Below, one piece after another: positions 11,249 through 18,001 of a stretch of DNA of 37,500 bases. Within the stretch, counting starts at the first letter, position 1. Each line of letters opens with the position of its first letter. Both the position numbers and the translations under genes were made by a program. This stretch comes from Prorocentrum cordatum. Lineage: Eukaryota; Sar; Dinophyceae; Prorocentrales; Prorocentraceae. Location of the stretch: contig CAUYUJ010022548.1 of the NCBI GenBank assembly GCA_963575745.1, positions 616,416-653,915 of the forward strand, read 5' to 3'. The notes below the pieces were generated by a model that saw only the letters and a list, made by a program, of their open reading frames with translations, did no database searches and was not told where the DNA came from.

Positions 11249-14200
11249 CTCGCCGCCGGCAAACGACTCCTTCCCCTCCCCCACTCCGGATGGGGGATTC
11301 GGGTGGGGACAGTGGCTGGGACGGTGGTGGGTATGGTGGTGGGGAGTGGGACAGTTGGACAGAGGTGGGGACAGTGGGGACAGTGAGGAGTGGGACCGTG
11401 TTGGGGACAGTGGTGGGGACAGTGGGGACAGTGGGACAGTGATGGGGGCACTGGGGGGGACAGCGGTAGGAAAGTGGGGACAGTGGGACAGTGGTGGGGA
11501 CAGTGGAGTGGGGACAGTTGGACAGTGGTGGGGACGGTGGTGGTGGGAACAGTGGTGAGGGGACAGTGGGACAGTGGTGGTGGGGACAGTGGTGAGGGCG
11601 TATGGGGCAGTGGTGCAGTGGGGAGAGTGGTGGGGACAGTGGGGACAGTGGGACAGTGGTGTGGACAGTGGGGACAGTGGGACAGCACAGAGGGGCAGCG
11701 GTGGGGACATTGGGACAGTGGTGGGGACAGTGGGGACAGTGGAACAGTGGTGGTGACAGTGGGGACTCTGGGGACAGTGCGACAGTGGTGGGGGCACTGG
11801 TGGGGACAGTGGTGGGAAGAGTGGGGACAGTGGGACAGTGGTGGGGACGACAGCGGGGACAGTGGAACAGTGGTGGAGACGGTGGGGACAGTCGGGGCAT
11901 TGGGACAGTGGTGGGGGCACTGGTGGGGACAGTGGGAAGAGTGGGGACAGTGGGACAGTGGTGGGGACAGTGGGGACAGTGGGACAGTGGTGGGGATAGT
12001 GGTGGTGGGGACAGTGGTGAGGGGACAGTGGAACAGTGGTGGGAACAGTGGGGACAGAGGGGTGGGACAGTGTTGGGGATAGCGGGGACAGTGAGGACAG
12101 TGGGACAATGGTTGGGACAGTGGTGGTGGGGACAGTGGTGAGAGCGGTTGTGAGGACGGTGATGGGGACCTGGCAGTCGTCTGCCGGCGGCGAAGAAGGG
12201 AGTGGGGGGGGTGGGGAGGGGGGGATTCGAACCGGTAGTGACCCCCCTCGGTTTTCCAGGGGGGGGTGTTCGAACCGGTAGTGAACCCCCCCCCCCCGGT
12301 TTTCCGAAGAGGGGGGGGGGGGTGCATGGGGGGAGGGGTTCGAGCAGGGGGGGTGGGGGAGAAGGGGTGGGGGGACCCCCAGGTTCCAGAAGAAGAGGGG
12401 GGAGAATTTGCCATAGCAAAGGGGCCTTGGATCACGCTCTCTCTATATCGAAGACGCCTACGGCGAATCACCGCCGCCCCCTGCCTTTTTGGCAGCGCCT
12501 GTGTGGCCGAACGTTGAGGCCAGACCTGCCAAGCTATCGGACCATGTGGTCCCCGAATCGGTTTGGAAAGCCTTCGGGGAACACGTGGGCATCTTGAAGG
12601 TCATCTTGGCCGTCTGGAGGCCATTTTGACCCTTTCGGGCCTTCTTGGAGGACGTTTTGGAGGGCTCTTGGGCCGTCTTGGAGGCCATCTTGAGCGTCTT
12701 AGAGGCCTCTGGGGCCGTCTTGGGGTCCTCTTGGGGCCGTCTTGGGCCTTTTGGGCGATCTTTGGGGGCACTGGGGCCGTCTCGGGCCGTCGGAAGGCCG
12801 AACAAAAAGCAAGTGCCACAATCCTTCAAAAACTCATGGGAAATCGATAAGTTTGGCCTTTTCGGGTCTTCCTGGAGGCCCTCTTGGTGGGCTCCTGGCC
12901 CGTCTGACGCCGTCGGAAGCCGTTTGGGCCCTCTCTGGGCCGACTTGGGGCCCTCTTGGAATGCTCCGGGGCCGTCTTGGAGGCCATCTTGGCCGTCTTA
13001 AAAGCCTCCTGGGCCGTCTTGGGGGCCTCTTGGCCCGTTCTGGGGCCATCTTGGAGGCGTCTTGGGCGATTTTTTGCAGATTTGTGGGGGCTCTTGGGCC
13101 GTCTCGGGCCGTCGGAAGGCCGAAAAGAAGCAAATCCTTCAAAAACCTTAGGAAAATCAGTGTTTGCTTATACCTTTTCTGGCCTCCCTGGAGGCCCTCT
13201 TGGAGGCCGTCTTGGGCCAGCTTCGAGCCAACTTCGGCCATCTTGGTGTGTTCCTGGCCTGTCTGACGCCGTCGGGAGCCGTCTTGGGGGCCTCTCTGAA
13301 CCGGCTTGGAGCCCTCTTGGGGCGCTTCGGGGCCGTCTTGGAGGCCATCTTGGGCATCTTGGAGGCCTCTTGGCCCGTCTTGGGGCCTTCTTGGGGCCGT
13401 CCTTGGGGCCTCTTGGGCCGTCATGGGGCCATATTGGAGGCCTCGTGGGTGATCTGGAGGCGATCTTGGGGGCCTCTTGGGCCGTCTTGGACAGCGGGAA
13501 GCCTTACAATAAGCATCTGTCAAAATCATATGAAAAAAAAACCATGGACAATCAATGATTTTGGCCTCTTCGGGCTCTCCTGGGGGACCTCTTGGCACCC
13601 TCTTGGGCCATCTTGCAGCCATCTTGGCCCGTTCTGAACATCTTGGACCCTCTTGGGCCGTCTTGGAGGCCATCTTGGGCGAACTTGGAGGCCATCCTGG
13701 GCCATCTTGGCTGTCTTGGAGGCCATCTTGGGCCAACTTGGGCCAACAAGGCATCGACAGATGCGTTTTGAGATCCTTCCCGGGACCCCAGCGGGACGCG
13801 CCGGAGCCCCAGGAGGAGTTCTTTTGGAAAAGAACCAAAACCAAAACCGAAGTCATTTGGCACGCCAGGCACCCCTGCGATGAATCGACAGGCGGCGGCG
13901 GATCGAAGACGCCTACGGCGAATCACCGCCGCCCCCTGCCTTTTTGGAAGCGCCTGTGTGGCCGAACGTTGAGGCCAGACCTGCCAAGCTATCGGACCAT
14001 GTGTTCCCCGAATCGGTTTGGAAAGCCTTCGGGGAACACGTGGGCATCTTGAAGGTCATCTTGGCTGTCTGGAGGCTATTTTGACCCTTTCGGGCCTTCT
14101 TGGAGGACGTTTTGGAGGGCTCTTGGGCCGTCTTGGAGGCCATCTTGAGCGTCTTAGAGGCCTCTGGGGCCGTCTTGGGGGCCTCTTGGGGCCGTCTTGG

Positions 14201-17200
14201 GCCTCTTGGGCAATCTTTGGGGGCACTTGGGCCGTCTCGGGCCGTCGGAAGGCCGAAAAAAAGCAAGTGCCACAATCCTTCAAAAACTCATGGGAAATCG
14301 ATAAGTTTGGCCTTTTCGGGTCTTCCTGGAGGCCCTCTTGGAGGCCTCTTGAGCCATCTTAGGGCCATCTTAGTGCCATCTTCGGCCGTCTTGGTGGGCC
14401 CCTGGCCCGTTCGACGCCGTCGGAAGCCGTTTGGGGAGCCTCTCTGGGCCGACTTGGGGCCCTCTTGGAATGCTCCAGGGCCGTCTTGGAGGCCATCTTG
14501 GCCGTCTTAAAAGCCTCCTCGGCCGCCTTGGGGGCCTCTTGGGGCCGTCTTGGGGGCCTCTTCGGCCGTTCTGGGGGCCATCTTGGAGGCGTCTTGGGCG
14601 ATGTTTTGCAGATTTGTGGGGGCTCTTGGACCGTCTCGGGCCGTCGGAAGGCCGAAACGAAGCAAATGTCAAAATCTTTCAAAAACCTAGGGAATCTAAA
14701 TGTTTTGGGCTTTTTCTGGCCTTCCTGGAGGCCTCTTGGAGGCCTCTTGGGCCGTCTTGGGCCAGCTTCGAGCCAACTTCCGCCATCTTGGTGGGTTCCT
14801 GGCCTGTCTGACGCCGTCGGAAGCTGTTTGGAGGGTCTTTCTGGGCCGACTTGGGGCCCTCTTGGGGTGCTCCAGGGCCGTCTTAGAGGCCATCTTGGGC
14901 GTCTTGGAGGCTTCTTGAGTCGTCTTTGTGCCCTCTTGGGGCCGTCTTGAGGGCCTCTTGGGCAGTCCTGAGGCCATCTTGGAGGCCTCTTGGGCGCTGT
15001 GGGGGCGATCTTGTGGTCCTCCTGGGCCGTGTTGGGTCGTCGGAATGCCGAGAAGAAGCAACTGCCAAAATCCTTCAAAAACCCTAAAGAAAATCAACGA
15101 TGTTGGCCTCTGCGGGCCCTCCTGGAGGACCTCTTGGAGGCCTCTTAGGCCGTCTTGGGCCGTCGTGGAGGCTTCTTGGGCGAACTTGGAGGTATCTTGG
15201 ACCTTCTTGGGCCGTCTGGGAGGCCATCTTGGACCATCTTGGCCGAGCTTGAGGGCCATCTTGGCCGTCTTGCAGGCCATCTTGAGCCGTCTTGGAGAAT
15301 GTGTTGCGGATGTTGAGGTTGTTTCCCCCGGCGGGACGGGCCGAAGCCCCAGGGGGAGTTCTTTTTTGGAAAAAGAACCAAAACCAGAACAGCAAGAATC
15401 TAGCACGCCAGGCACCCCTGCGATGAATCGACAGGGGCGGCGGATCGAAGACGCCTAATTACGGTGAATCACCGCCGCCCCTTGTCCCTTTGGAAGCGCC
15501 TCTGTGGCCGACAGCTGAGCCAGAGCTTGGCCAAGCTATCGAGCCAGTTGTTCCCCGAGTTGGTTTGGAAAGACTTCGGGGAACGTATGGGGGAGCAAGA
15601 AGAGGAGGAGGGGGAGGATGAGGAAAAAAAGAGGAGGAGGAGGAGGAGGCCTCTTGGGGCACTCTTGGGGCCTCCTGGGAGCTTCCTGGGGGCCTCTTGG
15701 AGGGTTTTGGGGGGCCTTTGGAGGCTTCTTGGGGGCCTCTTTGGCCGTCTTAGGGCGTTCCTGGCTTGTCTGACGCCGTCGGAAGCCGTCTTGGGGGCCT
15801 GTCTGGATCGTCTTGAGGCCCTCTTGGGGCATATCAGGGGTTCTTAGAGGCCATCTTGGGCGTCTTGGAGGCCTCTTAGGCAGTTTTGGGGTCCTTTTGG
15901 GGCCGTCTTGCCATCTTGGAGGCCTCTTGGGCGATCTTGGGGGCCTCTTGCGCCGTCTTGAGGCGTCGGAATGCAGAGAAGAAACACATGTCAAAATCTG
16001 TCAAAAACCTTTTTGGAAAATCAATGATTTTGGCCTCGTCGTGCCCTCCTGGAAGACCTCCTGGACGTCTTTGGGGCCGTCTTGGAAGCCTATTGGGGGC
16101 ATCTTGGGCCGTCTTGGGCCATCTTGAGGCCATCTTAGGCCGTCTTGTGTGCATCGTGGGCCGTCTTGGAGGTATCTTGGGGCCATCTTAGCCCTTAGCC
16201 GTCTCGGAGGCTATTTTAGCCGTCTTGGAGGCCCCTAGGGCCCTCTTGGGGCCGTCTTGGGGGCCTCTTGGGCCGTCATGGGGCCATCTTGGAGGCCTCG
16301 TGAGCGACATTGGGGCCGTCCTGGGGCAGTCGGGAGCCGTCGGAAGGCCGAAAAGAAGCAAATGCCCAAATCTGTCAAAAACCGAAAGAAAATCAATGAT
16401 TGTGGCATCCTCGAGCCCACCTGGAAGACCTTATAGAAACCTCTTAAGCCGTCTTGGAGGCCTCTTGGAGGCCTCTTGGGGGCCTCTTGCGCCGTCGGAC
16501 GCCATCTGGAGGCCATCTCAGGCCGTCTTGGGTGCATCTTGGGCCGTGTTGCAGGCATCGTGGGGCCATCTTAGCCGTCTTGGAGGCCATCTTGGGCGTC
16601 TTGGAGGCCTCTTGGGCCGTCTTGGGGCCCTCTTGGGGCCGTCTTGTTTTGGGGGCTCTCTTGGAGGCTTAATGAGCCGTCCTGAAGCCATATTAGGGAC
16701 ACTTGGGCCGTCTTAGAGCGTCGGCGGCCGAAAAGGTGAGACCGCTGAGAATCTTCAAAAACCACCAGAAAGTCGTTGACATTTGCATCTAGGGGGCGTC
16801 TTGGGAGTGGTCTTGGAGACATCTTCGGGCGTCTTAGAGGCGGTTGAAGCCGTCTGGAGGCTATCTCGGGCATCTTGGAACGACTTCCGACGACTGGGCC
16901 CTCTTAGACCGCCTTGGGGGCCTTTGGAGACGCTCTTGAAGGCCATGAAGGCAGCCCCCAGGAGTTGCAGCATCCGTGACGGAGACCGGCCAGGGACCGC
17001 CCAGGATTTGCATGGGGTACTTTGTCTGGGGGCCCCCAGGGGCAGCCACGCGCACGCGAACTGGGAGTGCTCCAAAGCTGCTACCGGAGATGTTAGCACG
17101 CCTGCGGCCCGTTGGGCCGGCGCATGCCGCTCATGTTTCTCCTCTGTTCCCTTCGCCTTTGTGCTGTCGAGATATGGGAGCCCCTATCATGGCTTTTATC

Positions 17201-17633
17201 CAGTCCGTGCTGAGACGTCCGACCAGACACGTGGCATAGACGGGTCGCAGGAACCCGAGATGTAGCTAGCTCGCACCACTGGTTTAATTGGAGCCATAGT
17301 TCGGGTCGGGTGGGGCTGGGACGAGGATAAATCCGTTCGAGAGCGTTCCGGAACGCTCTCAGAGGGTTCCGGAACGTTTTGAGAAGGCCGCGGCGCCCGA
17401 GACATGTTCCATAGTTGCCGGATCTCAGAGATGCTTGATTTATCCTCACCCAATGTTGTACTTATTCTTGCTTTGTCTTATCGGGTGTATCCGGGGGAGG
17501 CGAGTCAGGCATGATGGCTATGATGGTCTAACGGCGGGTCAGGTTCCTGCGCTCCAGGAAGCAGACTCGCGTGATCCAGAGCGAAGGTGACATCGAGGGC
17601 TTCGAAGCGCTGATGCCCGAAGACCAGGACCTC
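2556..17633 (+). CDS. zf-PARP domain protein gene, at least four exons
   Basis: Joining 2556-2669, 3142-3243, 10862-10920 and 17543-17633 gives one frame of 122 codons with no stop. The product reads as a PARP-type zinc finger, a DNA-break-binding CCHC fold known from PARP1 and DNA ligase III. Visible are KWKVDYA (11-17), C27 and C32, IEKGALRIG (44-52), and W83 with H85-x2-C88. A basic RSRK (95-98) and an acidic [16 protein letters not shown] (105-120) follow. Cys spacing is x4 instead of the x2 of human PARP1. No PARP catalytic domain is seen in the window, so this may be a stand-alone finger protein or the N-terminus of a larger one. 104 of the 121 whole codons end in G or C. The start at 2556 follows an AG by four bases; an in-frame ATG at 2499 is an alternative. 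Nuclear location and DNA binding are inferred from the family. Splicing is predicted, not shown. Confidence 0.78.
2670..3141 (+). other. predicted intron 1 (GC-AG, phase 0)
   Basis: 472 bp beginning GCAGCT and ending GCGGAG, with G as the next base. AGGC occurs at both boundaries. Removing it joins ...CLERHDQ to AGVRTIEKG in frame, giving the expected spacing between the cysteine pair and the I-x-K-G-x-LRIG strand. The frame continues a short way into the intron (to 2771), but the zinc-finger pattern is lost there. Confidence 0.65.
3142..3243 (+). CDS. zf-PARP gene, exon 2
   Basis: Encodes residues 39-72 and contains [18 protein letters not shown], the most recognisable part of the zf-PARP fold. 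29 of 34 codons are GC-ending. The right edge is set by the acceptor of exon 3: GATTCTGG occurs both at 3244-3251 and at 10862-10869, so the joined sequence reads ...GADSGTPQ whichever copy is used, but only the cut after 3243 gives an AG acceptor. Confidence 0.75.
3268..3434 (+). repeat. (CT)n microsatellite
   Basis: About 165 bp of nearly pure pyrimidine, mostly TC repeats with GTCTC and CGCTC interruptions, near the 5' end of intron 2. Confidence 0.97.
3435..3765. other. unassigned intronic sequence
   Basis: Single-copy-looking sequence between the CT and ATAC tracts. A short plus-strand open stretch (3453-3570) reads [15 protein letters not shown], but it lacks the His of a zf-PARP ligand pair and is a poorer match than the exon at 10862. 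Confidence 0.3.
3766..4031 (+). repeat. (ATAC)n / (TAGA)n / (AT)n compound microsatellite
   Basis: Tetranucleotide ATAC runs at about 3771-3840 and 3865-3927, interrupted by TAGA repeats (3841-3864). They are followed by ATGTAT variants, a pure AT run (about 3979-4004) and a short CA run (4016-4030). Tyr/Met/Cys/Ile frames over it are artefacts. Confidence 0.97.
4095..4246 (-). repeat. CTTGG/GGCC repeat family, minus orientation
   Basis: CCAAGAGCGG, GGCCTCCAAGACAGCC and CCAAGATGGCC are the reverse complement of the motif that fills 12.6-16.9 kb on the plus strand. This is a short dispersed fragment. Confidence 0.6.
4340..4995 (-). repeat. composite dispersed repeat, copy 1 (minus)
   Basis: Read on the minus strand this matches 31600-32335. 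It runs as: tandem units of about 75-85 bp containing GTGGCTCTCGC and GCGCCGCGC (4734-4995); then diverged segments with CCAGGAATG- and GGTTGTCTTC-like words; then an ATG frame [17 protein letters not shown] (4452 down to about 4390) running into a CCT/CCTCGT tract. Both ends and the order agree between copies, so this is one mobile or duplicated unit of about 650-730 bp. No coding domain, tail or target duplication was identified. Confidence 0.65.
5150..5290 (+). repeat. purine-rich GGA/GGGGGA tandem tract
   Basis: Repeats of GAGAGGAGG(A/G)(C/A)GGATGAAGGGGGA with GGGAGCGAG interruptions. The long complementary open frames here come from this composition. Confidence 0.85.
5510..5680 (+). repeat. 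purine-rich GGAGGAG / GAACAAGAG tract
   Basis: Starts as GGAGGAGCAGGAGGGAGAAG and passes into pentadecamer-like GAGGAACAAGAGGAACACGAG repeats (about 5610-5675). In frame with the sequence after it, it encodes a Glu/Gln run. Confidence 0.85.
5601..5807 (+). CDS. uncertain ORF: Glu-rich head, unique tail
   Basis: 68 codons from ATG to TGA. The first 25 residues are encoded by the microsatellite (E/Q run). The remainder ([20 protein letters not shown], then [12 protein letters not shown]) is unique sequence and mostly GC-ending. It could be a small exon or a chance frame. It lies inside the predicted intron 2 of the zf-PARP gene, which argues against an independent gene. No family was recognised. 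Confidence 0.15.
   Translation: MEEEEEEQEEQEEHEEQEEQEEEEEADDDADLLHLDLPQASNGALSSQRGPLEVWHPALGPTFHPASP
5808..6410. other. GC-rich unassigned sequence
   Basis: Very GC-rich and open in several frames on both strands with no consistent codon signature. No repeat copy was recognised. I see no supportable gene. Confidence 0.4.
6411..6533 (+). mobile_element. MITE family B, copy 1 (subfamily 1)
   Basis: Terminal inverted repeat CATCGCTCGGACG at the left and CGTCCGAGCGATG at the right, a perfect 13-bp match extended by GG/CC outside. The internal core AGGAGCATCCTTGATCAT and AAACCACGCGCGAAACCGAC is shared with copies at 8694, 10008 and 32387. At 123 bp it is non-coding and non-autonomous. Confidence 0.8.
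6855..7065 (+). repeat. GAGACATCC-type tandem repeats, left block
   Basis: Loose repeats of about 50-60 bp built on TTTCGCTTGAGACATCCTC, with variants TTCAGACATCTATATGCTTG and TTCGAACATTCTCGAG. Related to the block at 7905-8135 in the same orientation. Confidence 0.65.
7067..7860 (+). repeat. 238-bp tandem repeat, three-plus units
   Basis: GTTCAGGCG anchors occur at 7111, 7351, 7588 and 7825, giving periods of 240, 237 and 237 bp. Each unit carries TTTACAAGCGCTTTATGAAA or a variant, GTAGGGTAGCTCATGTGC, CCATGGATAATCAACCCCAG and an A/G-rich stretch that varies most between units. No gene is supported. Confidence 0.88.
7905..8135 (+). repeat. GAGACATCC-type tandem repeats, right block
   Basis: Three to four units of about 65 bp: TTTCGCTTGAGACATCCTTG, AAACATTGCTCGTTTCGTTT, GAGTCTGCCTCCCAAAATT. 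More regular than the left block. Confidence 0.85.
8148..8191 (+). repeat. two tandem GATGTTG stem-loops
   Basis: GATGTTG-ctatat-CAACATC (8148-8167) is followed four bases later by GATGTTG-ctatct-CAACATA (8172-8191). Confidence 0.7.
8345..8372 (+). repeat. A28 homopolymer
   Basis: 28 consecutive A at the right edge of the AT-rich island. It could be a retroposon tail, but no clear flanking duplication was found. Confidence 0.9.
8403..8563. other. cluster of three consecutive hairpins
   Basis: Stem 1: GCGTCGCCC (8405-8413) with GGGCGACGC (8422-8430). Stem 2: TGTAGCATAT (8447-8456) with ATATGCTACA (8499-8508), and an inner GTGGC/GCCAC. Stem 3: CTATATGT (8520-8527) with ACATATAG (8556-8563). 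All listed stems are perfect. It may be a structured non-coding RNA or remnants of foldback elements. Confidence 0.65.
8694..8815 (+). mobile_element. MITE family B, copy 2 (subfamily 2)
   Basis: Left end TATCGCTCGGGCG and right end CATCCGAGCGACGG. The core reads GACTATTAAGGAGCATCCTG, then GGATCATCCTGCGAAAAAAA and CCACGCACGAAACCG. It shares TATCGCTCGG, TTATTAAGGAGCA-type and CATCCTGCG variants with the copy at 32387, marking a subfamily distinct from copies 1 and 3. Confidence 0.8.
8820..9171. other. GC-rich unassigned sequence with CTGGGGGCACC words
   Basis: Contains AGCTGGGGCACCTTGGGC (about 8852) and AGCTGGGGGCACCTGGGGCA (about 8951); a third variant lies at about 9340 and a weaker one after the MITE B copy at 32.5 kb. 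No gene is supported. Confidence 0.45.
9172..9236. other. 65-bp near-perfect hairpin
   Basis: Arms 9172-9203 and 9205-9236 (32 bp each) around a single central G at 9204. 30 of 32 positions pair. The arm core is GACGCCCTAA...GGGTTCGGAAATGC. It abuts a TCC microsatellite directly. Confidence 0.85.
9237..9300 (+). repeat. (TCC)n microsatellite
   Basis: About 21 uninterrupted TCC units immediately after the hairpin. Confidence 0.97.
9301..10007. other. unassigned intronic sequence
   Basis: Mixed GC-rich sequence, a pyrimidine-rich stretch at about 9680-9760, and no repeat family recognised. Open frames on both strands show no domain. Confidence 0.35.
10008..10124 (+). mobile_element. MITE family B, copy 3 (subfamily 1)
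   Basis: Left CATCGCTCGGACGTGTGCAT, right GGACGTCCGAGCG. The core (GACCATCGAGGAGCATCCTT, GATCATTGGGGGAAAAACCA) is nearly identical to copy 1 at 6411. Confidence 0.82.
10388..10700 (+). repeat. (GA)n, (CAGA)n and (GGA)n compound microsatellite
   Basis: GAGAGGGAGAGA (10388-10480), ACAGACAGAC and GAGACA hexamers (10511-10600), then GGAGGA (about 10640-10700). Pure purine or A/C/G on this strand. Confidence 0.95.
10862..10920 (+). CDS. zf-PARP gene, exon 3
   Basis: Encodes residues 73-91 plus two bases of codon 92: [20 protein letters not shown]83 and H85-x2-C88 match the W-x-H-x2-C ligand pair that closes a zf-PARP finger. 16 of 19 codons end in G or C. The acceptor is CCAG/G and the donor is GTTCTT at 10921. 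The opposite strand is also open and protein-like, but it has no matching family pattern and weaker codon bias. Confidence 0.75.
10925..11080. other. unassigned intronic sequence after exon 3
   Basis: A plus-strand open stretch (segment [18 protein letters not shown], ending in a stop at about 11052) is protein-like but does not fit the zf-PARP continuation, which is found at 17543. Confidence 0.3.
11218..11246 (+). repeat. (CA)n microsatellite in the left arm
   Basis: A short pure CA run present only in the left arm of the foldback element; the right arm has a G/C-run at the matching place. Confidence 0.95.
11290..12155 (+). repeat. ACAGTGGG minisatellite
   Basis: About 870 bp of GTGGGGACAGTGGGGACAGT, GGGACAGTGGT and GGGGGCACTGGT variants with a basic 9-10-bp step. 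The plus strand has almost no C outside ACAGT and GCACT. All Gly/Asp/Ser/Thr/Val/Gln frames, and the His/Pro/Thr frames on the other strand, are repeat-encoded. Confidence 0.95.
12313..12450. other. G-rich spacer
   Basis: Long G-runs (GGGGGGGGGGGG at about 12311) pass into a short unique segment before the CTTGG array. Nothing further was identified. Confidence 0.4.
12451..16950 (+). repeat. higher-order CTTGG/GGCC tandem array
   Basis: The base motif is CTTGGGCCGTCTTGGAGGCC with CTTGG spaced alternately about 10 and 12 bp. A larger unit opens with GAAGACGCCTACGGCGAATC and an accompanying 140-bp conserved block. It starts at 12451, 13907 and 15446, giving periods of 1456 and 1539 bp. A mid-level marker (GTCGGAAGGCCGAAAAGAAG ... 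CTTCAAAAACC) occurs at about 12781, 13104, 13490, 14235, 14635, 15030, 15955, 16335 and 16705. Long open frames (Gly/Leu/Arg-rich plus, Pro/Arg/Lys-rich minus) are by-products. Confidence 0.88.
16951..17322. other. unassigned intronic sequence
   Basis: Unique-looking sequence after the array. A plus-strand open stretch (17000-17239, segment [18 protein letters not shown]) has no recognised domain. Confidence 0.3.
17323..17447. mobile_element. short TIR element with palindromic core
   Basis: GAGGATAAATC (17323-17333) and GATTTATCCTC (17437-17447) are perfect 11-bp inverted repeats. Just inside the left end lies a perfect 22-bp palindrome at 17339-17360 (GAGAGCGTTCC and its complement), then a related GGTTCCGGAACG. 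125 bp, single copy in the window. Confidence 0.6.
17543..17633 (+). CDS. zf-PARP gene, exon 4
   Basis: Completes codon 92 and encodes residues 93-122: [20 protein letters not shown] followed by [11 protein letters not shown] basic RSRK followed by an acidic D-IEGFE-L---DQ stretch is what I would expect after a zf-PARP finger of this type. The acceptor is GTCAG/G. The right edge is either 17627 (CAG, donor GA) or 17633 (donor GCAAGC). 25 of 30 codons are GC-ending. The same frame stays open to 17954, but the protein pattern and codon bias weaken after 17633. Confidence 0.75.
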
Positions 17634-17725
17634 GCAAGCAGCAGACAAAGGCTCAAGAAACATGCAGGGGGCCTGCGATCAGGGATCCACTCTGCAGGGG
17701 TCGGGGAGCAAGGAGCAGGCAGCAG

Positions 17726-17800
17726 GATCCTGAGTTCGGAGATGACTGGCACATCAAGGCTCTTGTCTTCTGGATTGAATGCATCGAGCGTGTGGCATGA
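17726..17800 (+). CDS. candidate zf-PARP exon 5 (terminal?)
   Basis: After GCAGCAG/G at 17725 the sequence reads DPEFGDDWHIKALVFWIECI then ERVA and TGA, in phase with exon 4 whichever donor is used. The predicted intron is only 92-98 bp. Third-position GC is lower (about 58 %) than in the other exons. If real, the protein ends at about 144-146 residues, or the exon is spliced again before the stop. Confidence 0.4.
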   Translation, partial: DPEFGDDWHIKALVFWIECIERVA

Positions 17801-18001
17801 TGAGGCTCTACATGTGAGAAAACATGCGGGTGGCAACTATTATATTGCCTCCGGCGAGCCCTGCCTCCGCGCCAGCGCAGCAGCGCAGCAGCGCAGCAGT
17901 AAAAAACACGGCAAGTTTTGTGAATACCCCTTTCAAGCGCAGTGGCCTACCTGAACTGGTGCGGGTCCTAAACTCACGAACGAACAACACACACACACCC
18001 A
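17801..18001. other. unassigned sequence
   Basis: Contains a short GCAGCGCAGCAGCGCAGCAG repeat at about 17877-17897. No gene is supported. Confidence 0.4.

Larger units (their letters stand above)
11081..12312. mobile_element. foldback element with minisatellite core
   Basis: The left arm (11081-11280) has three tandem subunits spaced about 51-54 bp, each AAAAC-GGGGGG--TCACT followed by GTTC-AAC and a C-run. The right arm (about 12155-12312) has the inverse: two subunits of GTTCGAACCGGTAGTGA and CCCCCC--GGTTTTCC, about 49 bp apart. Inside these, TCGCCGCCGGCAAACGACT (left) pairs with AGTCGTCTGCCGGCGGCGA (right). The ACAGTGGG minisatellite fills the centre. No transposase frame was seen. Confidence 0.7.
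10921..17542 (+). other. predicted intron 3 (GT-AG, 6.6 kb)
   Basis: Begins GTTCTTGG and ends GGGTCAG, followed by GTTCCTGC. GTTC is repeated at donor and post-acceptor, with one mismatch if extended to six bases. The join splits codon 92 (AC/G, Thr) and gives CMFNTFLRSRK in frame. It contains the ACAGTGGG foldback element and the CTTGG higher-order array. Confidence 0.65.

Noticed and set aside
10064-11920. 618-codon minus-strand frame crossing zf-PARP exon 3
   Set aside because: Most of it is encoded by the ACAGTGGG minisatellite and the GA microsatellites. The unique middle is antisense to an exon with a better domain match and stronger GC-ending codon use.
12600-16950. Many 100-240-codon frames rich in Gly/Leu/Arg (plus) or Pro/Arg/Lys (minus)
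   Set aside because: They follow the CTTGG/GGCC repeat on both strands and in several frames, with no codon signature distinguishing one of them.
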